A DNA stretch of 53,594 bases from Marinilabilia sp. (GCF_016278715.1 NZ_JADQBH010000140.1:1-53594), one strand, 5' to 3'; shown: positions 36,950 through 46,318, counted from the stretch's first letter. Program-made: numbers and translations. The notes: generated from the sequence alone by a model not told the origin.

Positions 36950-37619
36950 CCACCAGATCTTCCAGTTTTACAAATTCCAAATTCATCTCCAAAAGCTTGT
37001 TGAACAAGGTTTCAGCTCCTTTGCCCAGGTTTTTATAACCGGAGAGATGATCCGGATCCTGATAAAAAGGTTTGGCCCCTTCATATCTTTCACGACTTTC
37101 GGTGTTCAAAAATATATGCACCGGATGAAAATTTACGATGTTCAACCCGGCATTGAAATCCAGCTCCATATCTAAAAAATCTTTCCCATAGGAAAAATGC
37201 AGATAGTCTTCCCAGTTAAAGGGAATACGCAACACATCATTCCACAAGGGCAACAGCTCCAGATTTCGGCTGTATGGCAAACACACATTGCTCTCATACT
37301 CATAACCCATCTCACAAAACATATCAATCAGTACATTGCTCACCAACGATGAGTGTGAACGTATTCCCCTGGCTTGCGGAAAAAGCTCTCGCAACCGCTC
37401 CACAACCTCCTTCGCCTTTTCTTTTCTTCCGTTCAGCAAGGGATTGAAATTAGGATGTACCCCAATCTCAAACTGCTTCTTATCAAGCCCATTCAGCAAG
37501 CCGGTGGCGTGCGTGGCAAAAAGCGTACAAGGCACTCCCGTTTTTGACAACAGTTCCAGCGTATGTCCCAGAATCCTGTCCGGTACCCAGTCAATGTCAA
37601 TGGTTATTACTGTTTTCAT
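36918..37619 (-). CDS. Divergent polysaccharide deacetylase (CE4-like, possibly WbmS-type)
   Basis: The protein has 233 residues from ATG 37619 (MKTVITIDIDW), preferred over 37640 because the conserved first strand starts there. The metal-binding Asp pair is visible in TIDIDWVPD, a His in EIGVHPNFNP, the RSHSS segment matches motif 3 loosely, and NFHPVHIFLN may be the last histidine motif. There is no signal peptide, so it probably works in the cytosol on a nucleotide sugar, lipid-linked sugar or oligosaccharide. I recall similar small proteins (WbmS) in Bordetella O-antigen loci. It is the first gene after a 112-base gap and overlaps the downstream glycosyltransferase gene. Confidence 0.68.
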   Translation of the reverse strand: MKTVITIDIDWVPDRILGHTLELLSKTGVPCTLFATHATGLLNGLDKKQFEIGVHPNFNPLLNGRKEKAKEVVERLRELFPQARGIRSHSSLVSNVLIDMFCEMGYEYESNVCLPYSRNLELLPLWNDVLRIPFNWEDYLHFSYGKDFLDMELDFNAGLNIVNFHPVHIFLNTESRERYEGAKPFYQDPDHLSGYKNLGKGAETLFNKLLEMNLEFVKLEDLVDEHRRESKKY

Positions 37620-37673
37620 TTTAAGCCCCCTTTCACCCATGTTTCTTTTTTCCCCTAAAACGATTCTTGCTTA

Positions 37674-37693
37674 GGCAGAATTTTTAATCTGCC
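37674..37693. other. Small hairpin in the asnB-deacetylase gap
   Basis: GGCAGA (37674-37679) and TCTGCC (37688-37693) pair around an 8-base loop. It lies in the 112-base gap between the AsnB-like and deacetylase genes. Without a T-run on the minus strand it may be a processing or pausing site. Confidence 0.3.
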
Positions 37694-37731
37694 GGATCTT
37701 TGCACTATCAGGTCTATAACAATTTCTCTAT

Positions 37732-39606
37732 TTAGTTTTCCCCAAAGTTTCTCAGCCACCACTCAAAACTAAGCAGCGACCAAATCAGCAAACGCCGGTT
37801 TTCTTTCCCGTCAATATGGTCGTTCATCAGCCGTTGTGCAACATCTGCATCAATATACTCAAAAATCCGTGCATCATCACTAAAAAGCAACCGTCGGATA
37901 TACTCTACACTCTCTCCTTTAAACCAACTGGCATCGGGTGCCGAAAACCCTTGCTTGTGGCCGTTGCAATACTCCTCGGGCACATATCGTTGCAACATAT
38001 TGCGCAACAATATTTTACCGTCGGTAGAAGCCGATTTAAACTGAAAAGCCTTACTGGTCAGGTCGTTTTCATTAATTCGGGATATCTTTTTCCAATCTCT
38101 AAGCTTCAATTCCACAGGAACTTTCATGGCAAAATCCACCAGGTCATTATCAAGAAAAGGCAGACGGGTTTCAAGTCCGTGCGCCATACTCAGTTTGTCT
38201 TCAACCAGCAAGAGTCCATGAAGAAAAGTTTTACTCTCAAAATAGAGCGAATTATTGATGTATGACTGGGCATCATGGCCATTCGAAGGACCGCCATTCA
38301 GCAAGTCCTTAAACACCCGTGCCGGACGCCCAAAGTCAAGTTGAGACCGAAGACCGCTATTAAAAAACGTTTCACGAAAATCATCAGGCACCAGCCTTTG
38401 CCAATATTTAAAATAGCGATCGGCAAACCCGTTTTGGTAACCATTGACGGTATTGTGATAATAGCGCCATGGATACCCCGCGAACAACTCATCGCCTCCG
38501 GCGCCCGAAAGACAAACTTTTACAAAACGGCCTGCCAGTCGGGAGATGTAATAATTGGGATAGGACTGTCCCACCCGTAAATCCTCCAAATGACTAATCA
38601 GCTCGGGCATTACCCGTTCCATATCCCCGGCTTTAAGGACCACCTCGTAATGTTCAGTTTTGTATAGATTAGAAAGGTACTCTGAACGCTCCCGCTCATC
38701 AAAATTGAGCTCCAGTCCGGATGCCGAGGACAAATCGAACCCGGCAGTAAACGATTTCAGATTTTTGAACTTTCTGGATGCCACACAGGTAATACCGCCA
38801 CTGTCCATGCCTCCACTGAGATAGGCCCCTACTTCCACATCCGACACCAACTGCCGGTCAACTGCCTTTTCGAACAACCGATGAAGCTCCGCTTCAGCCT
38901 CTTGCTGTGACATGGGCGTTGGATTGAAATCAAAATCCCAGTATTTCTGAGGTGACCCGCATCCTTTCCCCTGTCGCACCTCCATAAAATGACCGGCAGG
39001 CAGTAGCTTCACACTGTCAAAAAGAGTAAGGTCGCTGAAAATATTCTGAAACGAAAAGTATTCTGTCAGGGCATCATTGGAAACCTTAAATTTAAAAGAA
39101 GGATGTTGCTGAATAGATTTAATCTCAGACCCAAACAGGAATATCTCCGGATTATCGCGATAATAAAGAGGTTTTATGCCATAACGATCGCGTGCCAGAA
39201 GCAATCTTTGTTCACTGACAAACCATGCGGCAAAAGCAAACATTCCGTTGAACCGTTGAACAGCCTGGCATCCCCAGCAATGGAGCGCATTCAAAACCAC
39301 TTCTGTATCCGAACTGCCTCTGAACCTATACCCTGCTGATTCCAGCTCAGTTCTTAGTTCCCGGTAATTGTAAACCTCCCCGTTGTACGATAACACCACC
39401 TGCCCGTCGAAACTAACCATGGGCTGATGCCCGGTCTCCGACAAATCAAGAATCGCCAGTCGCCGGTGTCCCAGCCCGACCGGCCCGGATGTCCATACGC
39501 CTTCACCATCTGGTCCTCTGTGAGCAAGTACACGTGTCATTTTCTGACAAAGCTCTCCCGGTACCGGTTCATTATTAAGATTGAATATACCTGTTATTCC
39601 ACACAT
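37732..39606 (-). CDS. AsnB-like glutamine-dependent amidotransferase
   Basis: The protein has 624 residues from ATG 39606, chosen because Met-Cys-Gly (MCGITGIFN) places the catalytic Cys at position 2 as in class II glutamine amidotransferases; upstream in-frame ATG 39687 would bury it. The glutaminase domain (1 to about 210) shows HRGPDGEG and SYNGEVYNY. The synthetase domain has the PP-loop LSGGMDSGG and LSGAGGDELFAGYPWRYY. Free asparagine synthesis is possible, but placement inside a polysaccharide operon with uronic-acid genes suggests amidation of a sugar carboxylate, as known for WbpS-type proteins. It overlaps the upstream aminotransferase gene by 13 bases. Confidence 0.82.
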   Translation of the reverse strand: MCGITGIFNLNNEPVPGELCQKMTRVLAHRGPDGEGVWTSGPVGLGHRRLAILDLSETGHQPMVSFDGQVVLSYNGEVYNYRELRTELESAGYRFRGSSDTEVVLNALHCWGCQAVQRFNGMFAFAAWFVSEQRLLLARDRYGIKPLYYRDNPEIFLFGSEIKSIQQHPSFKFKVSNDALTEYFSFQNIFSDLTLFDSVKLLPAGHFMEVRQGKGCGSPQKYWDFDFNPTPMSQQEAEAELHRLFEKAVDRQLVSDVEVGAYLSGGMDSGGITCVASRKFKNLKSFTAGFDLSSASGLELNFDERERSEYLSNLYKTEHYEVVLKAGDMERVMPELISHLEDLRVGQSYPNYYISRLAGRFVKVCLSGAGGDELFAGYPWRYYHNTVNGYQNGFADRYFKYWQRLVPDDFRETFFNSGLRSQLDFGRPARVFKDLLNGGPSNGHDAQSYINNSLYFESKTFLHGLLLVEDKLSMAHGLETRLPFLDNDLVDFAMKVPVELKLRDWKKISRINENDLTSKAFQFKSASTDGKILLRNMLQRYVPEEYCNGHKQGFSAPDASWFKGESVEYIRRLLFSDDARIFEYIDADVAQRLMNDHIDGKENRRLLIWSLLSFEWWLRNFGEN

Positions 39607-40700
39607 GCTTTCAATTTTTCCACTACTTCCGACTGTTCTGCTTCCGTCATTGAATGATACATGGGCAGAACAAGCGTTTCTTCCCATGCTCTGATACTTC
39701 CGGGATATTGCCTACTCAACCGGACACCCTCTCCCTGAAAAGCAGGTTGCTGGTGCAGGGAATAGGTTCCTATCTGAGCTTCAATACCCTGTTCTCTTAA
39801 CTGTTTCATTATCCGGTCACGGTTCCGAACAAAAACTGCGAAACTTTGATAGGAGTGGATGCCGTTTTCGGTAGTCAGGGGTATTTTTATCTTTTCCTGA
39901 TCATCTAACAATTGAAGATAGTTTCTGGCCAGCACCCTGCGCTCGTTGAGCAAATCATCAACAATCTCCATCTGCGCCAGGCCCAATGCCGCCAGAATGT
40001 TGCTCATTTTATAATTCGTGCCGGTCGTTAGAAAAACCACCCCTTCCCTTTGGTCATCAGACCCCATTCCGAAATGTTTATATTGATGCAAAGCCCGGGC
40101 CCACTGCTCGTTAGGTGTTGTAACCATTCCACCTTCCCCGGTGGTAATAAACTTTCGCGGATGAAAACTAAAAACGGTCATATCGCTCCAGGCCCCTGTT
40201 TTCTGCCCTTTAAAAGAACTGCCCAGGGCACAGGCCGCGTCTTCAATAATCAAAATCCCATAACGCTCTTTTAATGTCATCAACTGATCAAAGTCCAGAG
40301 GGTTTCCAAATAATGAAACCGGCATCACTGCTTTGGTATTATAAGACATGGCTTCTTCCAATTGATGATAATCTATCAGCAACGTTTCCGGATCTACATC
40401 TACAATAACAGGTGTAGCTCCAACAATCCGCACTGCCCCGGCTGTAGCTGGATAAGTATAATCAGGAACAATCACCTCATCCCCACGACCAATACCAGCC
40501 ACACGCAACGCTGTTTCAAGTCCGGTGGTGCATGAAGTAAAAGCAATGGCATTCGAAACCCCGACATAAGAGGCCACTGAGCGCTCAAAGCTTTTGGTAA
40601 CGGGTCCCTCTGTAAGAAATCCGCTATCCAGCACTTCATTAACCAATTCCTTTACACGGTCATTGATGTAAGGACGTATAAGTGGTATCCGATAACTCAT
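39594..40700 (-). CDS. DegT/DnrJ/EryC1/StrS sugar aminotransferase (second copy)
   Basis: The 368-residue PLP enzyme opens with IPLIRPYINDRVKELVNEVL and has SCTTGLETALRVAG (phosphate site), EDAACALGS (Asp for the pyridine nitrogen) and the Schiff-base Lys in FSFHPRKFITTGEGG. It is clearly distinct from WbpE at 32804-33958. It should aminate a keto-sugar nucleotide, but no dehydratase or other keto-sugar-forming gene is adjacent, so the substrate must come from elsewhere in the genome or from wbpB. It overlaps AsnB by 13 bases and follows the DUF354 gene by 31 bases. Confidence 0.87.
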   Translation of the reverse strand: MSYRIPLIRPYINDRVKELVNEVLDSGFLTEGPVTKSFERSVASYVGVSNAIAFTSCTTGLETALRVAGIGRGDEVIVPDYTYPATAGAVRIVGATPVIVDVDPETLLIDYHQLEEAMSYNTKAVMPVSLFGNPLDFDQLMTLKERYGILIIEDAACALGSSFKGQKTGAWSDMTVFSFHPRKFITTGEGGMVTTPNEQWARALHQYKHFGMGSDDQREGVVFLTTGTNYKMSNILAALGLAQMEIVDDLLNERRVLARNYLQLLDDQEKIKIPLTTENGIHSYQSFAVFVRNRDRIMKQLREQGIEAQIGTYSLHQQPAFQGEGVRLSRQYPGSIRAWEETLVLPMYHSMTEAEQSEVVEKLKACVE

Positions 40701-40731
40701 AGTTTTTTAAACCTTTATTAGACTCACACAA

Positions 40732-41778
40732 TTATTGAGAATACTCAGAAACTTTTAAAATCTCATTAACCATAAAAGCTGTCACATCCTCATGGTCTTC
40801 GAGAATTTTCTCTGCCTGACGTCCCCCATTTGCTTTTGTTCCCGCCCTGCTCAACAAAACAGAGGCACTCTTCAGAGCCATTCCCTGTTCTTTTTCCGAA
40901 GTTCCAAAATTCAAGACCAGACCATATTTTTCTTCCAAATATATAAGATTCCCCAAATTAAAATCGGCCAGATACACGGCAGGTGTTCCCAGAATTGCGG
41001 CTTCAGTTGCCATTGTTGCCCCCTCCCCAACAAGCACGTTTGCATAAAACAACAAATCGTGTATTCGATGAGATTCCAGTTTAAGGCGCAAGTTTTCAAG
41101 CTCTGGAGGCAACGGGCCTTCCGAACTGATAAAAACACGACCATATTTCTCAAGACTTTTTACCAATTGAATCTTCCGCTTGCCGGAAAAACCCTGCTTC
41201 CCGTGATCGTGAACTGCCGACCAGCCCACAAAACGAACGATGGCAAATGGTTCATTTTCTTTTAAATTCAAACAATCCAAAACCGAACGGTCGGGCTCAA
41301 AATAACGGGGATGCAGGTAACACAGCTCCATCAACCCATGGAAACGTTCATGCCCCGGCCCCAACTCGCGCGAGAAACAAACAGGCGTATAAACCGTCCT
41401 GGTAAAAGGACGGATAAAAAACCGATAAATTCCGGTGGTTTCTGTATCTGTAAAAGTGATATAGGGTTTCTTCAACAACCAGGAAGCAAGTCCGGAATAA
41501 ATGGTACTAAAATCCAGGAAAAGATCCGGTTTAAACTTTCGGGCTCGTAGATATTGTCTCCACGAAGTAATAAGCAAATACCAAATTTTTCCCATGGTTG
41601 ATTTAGCTCCGGCACCTCTGTCAATAAAAGGAATCTGATAATGTTGAAGCAATTCGGACACATGCTCGCGATTACGGGCAGTAATCAGAAACCGATGACC
41701 TTTCTCCTCCATAATCCGGATGAAATTCCGAAAATAATGCACGTGGGCCGGATGCCCTATATCAAGAAATATCTTCAT
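40732..41778 (-). CDS. DUF354 family GT-B-like protein
   Basis: The protein has 348 residues from ATG 41778, which overlaps the upstream FemAB-like stop as ATGA (41775-41778); an ATG at 41787 is the alternative. It opens MKIFLDIGHPAHVHYFRNFI, the hallmark of DUF354, and keeps FADFSTI-like and LVGEGATMATEAAILGTPAVY segments that resemble UDP-GlcNAc 2-epimerase or MurG-type GT-B folds. A role as a glycosyltransferase or epimerase is plausible but unproven for the family. Note that the wbpABDE set here lacks a recognised WbpI 2-epimerase, so this gene deserves testing for that activity. Confidence 0.75.
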   Translation of the reverse strand: MKIFLDIGHPAHVHYFRNFIRIMEEKGHRFLITARNREHVSELLQHYQIPFIDRGAGAKSTMGKIWYLLITSWRQYLRARKFKPDLFLDFSTIYSGLASWLLKKPYITFTDTETTGIYRFFIRPFTRTVYTPVCFSRELGPGHERFHGLMELCYLHPRYFEPDRSVLDCLNLKENEPFAIVRFVGWSAVHDHGKQGFSGKRKIQLVKSLEKYGRVFISSEGPLPPELENLRLKLESHRIHDLLFYANVLVGEGATMATEAAILGTPAVYLADFNLGNLIYLEEKYGLVLNFGTSEKEQGMALKSASVLLSRAGTKANGGRQAEKILEDHEDVTAFMVNEILKVSEYSQ

Positions 41779-42815
41779 ACTTTGCAATAATTTCTGTAGT
41801 AAAAGATTCTCAAATGTTTATACCAGCGGTAAAAAACTCGTCCCAGGTTCCAAAGCACCCAATTGTGAACATAAATGTACCGCCCTGTTTCCCTGATGGT
41901 TCCTCCATAGGACTTTTTATATTGACGGGTTAAAAAATCCTTGCCGGGCCGTCCACCATTTCCCAGGTCAAGAAATCGAATCCCCTCTTGCTCCAGCTCC
42001 TGAATCACATTCCACAAAAAACCGTCATACATCCATTCTGATGTTGTGTTTAAACAATGCCCTTCTATCCAGAAGTAAGCCTCCTGTCTGAACTTCATAA
42101 CCACAACAACGGCTTTTAACTCCCCTCCCACGTCAAAACCTTTTATTCTCACAAAAGGTTGCAACATTTCCAGTTCATCAATAAAACGGAACAATGTGCG
42201 GTGAGGAACCGGGCGTCCCTTTTTCCCAACTGCGCATCGGATAATTCTCCAGACATTTGCCATATCCTGTAATCCACGCAAATCTCGGATATTGTACAAT
42301 ACATTATCCAATCGTCCAATATTGTTGCGACGTTCAGGAGAAAGTGACTCCCACATTTCTCCTGATTTACGGTTCATATCAACAACCACCGAGAGATAAG
42401 ACTCATAATAAAACCCCGCCTCTTCGAAAGCAGGCTTTAAAGAAAGCCCCAATCGCAGATTTCTAATCTCGGAAAAGACCGCTTTATGTCCGAAATCTTT
42501 CACCATATGTTCCAGCAGAGCCAGTAAAATACCCTTGTCATGACCCGCCACAAGAGGTCCTCCAAAAACAATTTGGCGCCGCGTAAACCAGGAAAGCGGA
42601 AATACAGAATTTTTGAAATTCACAGCAACCATTACTCCTACCATCTGCTGGTCATCAAAAGCAAAGAAAACAACAGGTCGCTGAAATTTTATCAGTTGAT
42701 GCAAATCATACATCCATGGCATTTGAAAAATACTGCCGTCAGGATGGTTGCTCACAAAATCAGCCCAAACCTTTCGGTCAACCTTTTCCGTATCTGTAAT
42801 TACTCTCAGTGCCAT
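41775..42815 (-). CDS. FemAB-like aminoacyl/acyl transferase (GNAT fold)
   Basis: The 346-residue protein shows the tandem GNAT arrangement of FemAB-related proteins: a first domain with WADFVSNHPDGSIFQMPWM and a second with GELKAVVVVMKFRQEAYFWI, followed by LDLGNGGRPGKDFLTRQYKKSYGG, which is a typical FemAB closing motif (FKxxFGG). Such proteins transfer amino acids from aminoacyl-tRNA, or other acyl groups, to an amine. In this locus it may acylate an amino sugar. It lies 18 bases after a GT4 stop and is coupled to DUF354 by ATGA. Similar FemAB genes occur in exosortase-linked EPS loci, but no exosortase is present in this window. Confidence 0.75.
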   Translation of the reverse strand: MALRVITDTEKVDRKVWADFVSNHPDGSIFQMPWMYDLHQLIKFQRPVVFFAFDDQQMVGVMVAVNFKNSVFPLSWFTRRQIVFGGPLVAGHDKGILLALLEHMVKDFGHKAVFSEIRNLRLGLSLKPAFEEAGFYYESYLSVVVDMNRKSGEMWESLSPERRNNIGRLDNVLYNIRDLRGLQDMANVWRIIRCAVGKKGRPVPHRTLFRFIDELEMLQPFVRIKGFDVGGELKAVVVVMKFRQEAYFWIEGHCLNTTSEWMYDGFLWNVIQELEQEGIRFLDLGNGGRPGKDFLTRQYKKSYGGTIRETGRYIYVHNWVLWNLGRVFYRWYKHLRIFYYRNYCKV

Positions 42816-42833
42816 GTGTATATTCTTTCTCTA

Positions 42834-43805
42834 TTATTTTCCTGAGCTGCCTCTGCCTCCAGTCAACGAAGCAGCAAGGTATTCATTCATTAATCTGGAA
42901 GAAATCCTGTCAATATCGAGTTCCTCTATCACTTTACGTCCGCTGATTCTCCGGGGTGAAAGGATTACTCTCCGCACCGCTTCGGAAATTAGTCTGGCAT
43001 CGGCAGGAACCACTTCACATCCTTCAGTCTCGTTTAACCAAACTGCAACATCACCCACCGGGGTTGAAACAACAGGAACATTGCATGCCAGAGCCTCCTT
43101 TACTACATTTGGTGACCCCTCCCATTTGGAAGTAACCAAAACCACATCGGCGGCATTATAAAACCAGGGCATCATAGAAGTCGGTGTATCATAAATAACT
43201 TTCAACTCCACCTGTTGATCAGCCAATAACTCAACAGACTCTATCGCAAGCTTCACATTTTTCACCTCTCTTTCCGGATTGGCCGGCCATAAAACAATTT
43301 TCCTGTGTGACCAGCCCATTTTTATACGTGCTTCTTCCCTGGAAATTTCCCGAAACAAATTTAAGTCGACCCCATTGGGAATAACCTTTGCATGGTCCAC
43401 CCCCAGCCGGTTCAGCATTTGTTCACTCTTCACAATCACACAAGGCCAAAAAAAAACAGAAAAAAACTTCACCAGCCATAACAACCATCGGGGGCCAAAA
43501 ACATCGCTTCCCATGAGAGATACAACAAGAGAACGAGCTCCCGCAAGGCTGGCTATCACAGCACTCAGACCGTAATGTGCATGTACCACCTCAAAATGGT
43601 TTTGCTTTAAAAACCTTCGCAATCGGAATCCACCTTTTGCATAACCTTTAAGCCCCCGCTCTTTTACATAAAAAAATGTGACTCCAATCCCTCTTTCCCG
43701 AAGACCCCTGGCTTGTTCGACTACCGCCTCAGTGCAACGTCCCTTTCGTACTGCACTACAAATAAAAAGAACCTTCCCGGTAAAAAGATTTGTTGTGATT
43801 TCCAT
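42834..43805 (-). CDS. GT4-like glycosyltransferase
   Basis: The 323-residue protein has the GT-B N-domain (RGLRERGIGVTFFYVKERG, VVHAHYGLSAVIASLAG) and the GT4 C-domain (VIPNGVDLNLF, WEGSPNVVKEALACNVPVV with its conserved Glu). It should add one sugar during repeat-unit assembly at the inner face of the membrane. It is the first gene of the minus-strand run that goes down to 26001; the gap upstream (43806-44155) must hold the promoter, although no clean TAnnTTTG element is found on the minus strand. The sequence ends in a short Gly/Ser-rich tail. Donor sugar is unknown. Confidence 0.87.
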   Translation of the reverse strand: MEITTNLFTGKVLFICSAVRKGRCTEAVVEQARGLRERGIGVTFFYVKERGLKGYAKGGFRLRRFLKQNHFEVVHAHYGLSAVIASLAGARSLVVSLMGSDVFGPRWLLWLVKFFSVFFWPCVIVKSEQMLNRLGVDHAKVIPNGVDLNLFREISREEARIKMGWSHRKIVLWPANPEREVKNVKLAIESVELLADQQVELKVIYDTPTSMMPWFYNAADVVLVTSKWEGSPNVVKEALACNVPVVSTPVGDVAVWLNETEGCEVVPADARLISEAVRRVILSPRRISGRKVIEELDIDRISSRLMNEYLAASLTGGRGSSGK

Positions 43806-44155
43806 AACATTTCAAGTAAAGCCACCCTTCCCAAAAAACGGGATTCATTTTTTAACGGCAATTAAATTTAAGGAATTCGCAAATCGTCTGCTGAGAAGAC
43901 TGGTCAGTGACAGTCAGTATTTGACCAATTGAAGAATTTTGTATATAAGAGCAGAGTTAAAAAAATGATTTCAATTTTTTTTGCATATTTGACATTTCGT
44001 AATCATATTGATTAAATTTTAAGTCATACCTATCTCTTCCGAAACTGATTCTTCTGGAATTTTTCGGAATCTGGAACATCAGGGTGGAAGTCAAAAAAAA
44101 GCGTTAACCCCTTTTAGGGCGCGGAATTTAAATATTGACGAATAAAAAAAAGAGC
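43806..44155. other. Divergent intergenic region between polysaccharide operon and AbgT gene
   Basis: These 350 bases separate two divergent transcripts. They are AT-rich with several A- or T-runs. A near match to the -7 element (CATATTTG, 43984-43991) faces the AbgT gene, but its first base differs from the consensus and no -33 motif is seen. No gene is supported. Confidence 0.5.
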
Positions 44156-45700
44156 ATGGGGAACAAAGGCAAAATCGGAAATTCTAAAGAAAAAAGCAGC
44201 AGCTTTCTTGATTGGATAGAGAAAATGGGAAACAAACTGCCGCATCCCTTCTGGATGTTTGTTTGGATAACTATTTTTATTGTTTTCATCAGCTTTATCA
44301 CCTCCCTATTGGGAGTTCAGGCCACTGACCCGGCCACAGGAGTAGTCATAAAAGTGCAAAACCTGCTTTCGGGCGACGGGTTGCGTCGATTTCTTCAGGA
44401 GATGGTGACCAATTTTGCCCATTTTGCACCGTTAGGACTCGTGCTGGTAATGCTTATGGGTGTTTCGGTTGCCGAGAAAAGCGGATTGCTTTCAGTCGTA
44501 ATGCGAAACCTGGCTTTTTCGGTTCCCCGAAAAGTAGTTCTTCCCGTAATATTTATCATTGGGGCTTGTGGAAACATCGGTTCCGATGCAGGAGTCGTTA
44601 TTGTGCCGCCAATTGCAGCCCTAATTTTCAGTCAGATGGGTCTACACCCCATTGCCGGGCTGATAGCCGGATATGCAGGAGCCACAGCCGGTTTCACTGC
44701 CAACTTTTTCATTGCCGGAACCGATGTTTTGTTGGCCGGGATCAGCACGGAGGTAACCTCCAAAATCCCTGGAATAGGAGAAGTAAGTGCAACAGCCAAC
44801 TGGTATTTCATGATTGTCTCCACCATTTTATTGGGGCTTGGAGGCGCATTTGTCGTCACACGTTATACCATCCCCAGAACCAGGCGGTTCTCGATGGGTG
44901 ACCAAAGCAACATTGATGTTTCCGAATCACACTCACTTACCCCTGAAGAACGAAAAGGCCTGAAACATGCAGGATATGCAGCTCTCCTGATTATTGCCTT
45001 AGTTTCCCTGATAACCATTCCTTCCTGGGGGCCGCTCAGGAATCAGGAAACAGGAGGCATCGTTCCATCTCCGTTTCTGCGCGGATTGGTTCCCATCCTC
45101 TTTTTCCTTTTCGCCATTCCCGGATATTATTACGGCAAAGCCACCGGAAGCATCAAACATCCCGATGACATAATAAAATACATGGGCGAGGGAATGAAGG
45201 ATCTTTCGGGGTACATCGTTTTGATGCTGGTGGTTGCGCAATTCATAAACCTTTTCAACTGGTCTCGGCTCGACACCATCCTTGCCATCCATGGAGCAGA
45301 CTTTCTGCAATCAACCGGACTGACAGGTGTGTTTATGTTCACGCTCTACATGACGCTGGTGGCGCTTATCAATATTTTTATTGGAAGTGGCTCGGCGAAA
45401 TGGGCCATATTTGCCCCGGTTTTCATTCCTATGCTCGCACAACTGGGTTTCACACCGGCATTTGTTCAGCTGATGTATCGGGTGGGAGACAGCATCACCA
45501 ACTCTATCAGCCCGCTTTATGTTTATTTCCCGTTATTGATAGGCTGGATTCGTCAATACGATAAGAAAGTGGGCATTGGTACAGTTATTTCACTGTTATT
45601 GCCCTATGCAATAGTATTGTTCCTGATGTGGCTGGGACTTCTTTTTATTTGGTTTTGGCTGGACTTGCCCATTGGCGTAGGAGAGGGAATATATCTTTAA
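44156..45700 (+). CDS. AbgT-family transporter
   Basis: The protein has 514 residues from ATG 44156; a TTG at 44135 is the other in-frame choice. About a dozen membrane segments follow an Arg/Lys-rich start. The family signature GACGNIGSDAGVVIVPPIAALIF and GATAGFTANFFIAGTDVLL, and the later GSGSAKWAIFAPVFIPML with GDSITNSISPLY, match AbgT/MtrF proteins. The founding member imports p-aminobenzoyl-glutamate in E. coli, while others export sulfonamides, so direction here is open. It converges with the NlpC/P60 gene and shares the TTAA stop with it (45697-45700). Confidence 0.92.
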   Translation: MGNKGKIGNSKEKSSSFLDWIEKMGNKLPHPFWMFVWITIFIVFISFITSLLGVQATDPATGVVIKVQNLLSGDGLRRFLQEMVTNFAHFAPLGLVLVMLMGVSVAEKSGLLSVVMRNLAFSVPRKVVLPVIFIIGACGNIGSDAGVVIVPPIAALIFSQMGLHPIAGLIAGYAGATAGFTANFFIAGTDVLLAGISTEVTSKIPGIGEVSATANWYFMIVSTILLGLGGAFVVTRYTIPRTRRFSMGDQSNIDVSESHSLTPEERKGLKHAGYAALLIIALVSLITIPSWGPLRNQETGGIVPSPFLRGLVPILFFLFAIPGYYYGKATGSIKHPDDIIKYMGEGMKDLSGYIVLMLVVAQFINLFNWSRLDTILAIHGADFLQSTGLTGVFMFTLYMTLVALINIFIGSGSAKWAIFAPVFIPMLAQLGFTPAFVQLMYRVGDSITNSISPLYVYFPLLIGWIRQYDKKVGIGTVISLLLPYAIVLFLMWLGLLFIWFWLDLPIGVGEGIYL

Positions 45701-46245
45701 AAAACTCTGGTTCCAAAAACAAACTTATCCTTCCACCAGGAGTTATCCAGCGAAGTAATGGTTACTCCCTGGCTGGATGAGGCATGCAAAAACTGATTGT
45801 CGCCAATATAAATCCCTGAGTGCGTAATATAGTGAGAGGTACGGTAAGTGCGGATAAAAAACACCAGGTCGCCTTTTTGCAAACCCTGTTTGTTGAATAT
45901 AATTTCCCCGTACCTGGCCTGAGCTTCGGAATTGTGTGGTAGTTTAATTCCATGCGTATTGAAAATCCTGACAAGCAGGCCGGAGCAGTCCATACATCTT
46001 GATGTTGTACCTCCCATACAATGGGGCACACCAATGTATTTCCGGCCGGTACGAATAAGACCAGAGGGAGTGACATTCCCTGTATTAAGTTTTTTTTCAA
46101 CACCTCCCGCAATAAACTTTTTTAACTCTCTGTTGCTTCCGCGAACCTCCTCCATTTCGGAAGAGGAAACAGGGTAAGACTTCTCTGCACATGAAGAGAA
46201 AAGTGGCAAAACAGTAATCAGCAAAACAAATATTCGATTTTTCAT
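45697..46245 (-). CDS. NlpC/P60 family lipoprotein (cell-wall endopeptidase)
   Basis: The protein has 182 residues from ATG 46245. The start is set by the lipoprotein signal peptide MKNRIFVLLITVLPLFSSCA, with lipobox LFSSC; upstream in-frame Met at 46263 is less likely. The NlpC/P60 domain is about residues 60-180: catalytic Cys in MDCSGLLVRI, His in THSGIYIGD and a third polar residue in FLHASSSQGV. Such enzymes cut D-Glu-meso-DAP bonds in peptidoglycan stems and act at the outer-membrane inner face. It has its own promoter (46289-46318) and converges on the AbgT gene with a 4-base overlap. Confidence 0.9.
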   Translation of the reverse strand: MKNRIFVLLITVLPLFSSCAEKSYPVSSSEMEEVRGSNRELKKFIAGGVEKKLNTGNVTPSGLIRTGRKYIGVPHCMGGTTSRCMDCSGLLVRIFNTHGIKLPHNSEAQARYGEIIFNKQGLQKGDLVFFIRTYRTSHYITHSGIYIGDNQFLHASSSQGVTITSLDNSWWKDKFVFGTRVF

Positions 46246-46288
46246 ATTCTCAGAATCAGACACTTTCAGTATAACATCTATTGTGCCA

Positions 46289-46318
46289 CAAAGTTAAAAA
46301 TTGCTCCCTGGGCTTCAA
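46289..46318 (-). promoter_or_regulatory. Promoter of the NlpC/P60 gene
   Basis: Read on the minus strand, TTG (46318-46316) is followed after 19 bases by TAACTTTG (46296-46289), an exact fit to the Bacteroidota consensus. The start site would be near 46282, with a leader of about 37 bases. Confidence 0.6.

Noticed and set aside
42748..43161. Plus-strand open frame of 137 codons near the GT4 gene start region
   Set aside because: It is antisense to two supported genes (FemAB-like and GT4-like) and has a low-complexity Ser/Thr/Leu translation typical of shadow frames.
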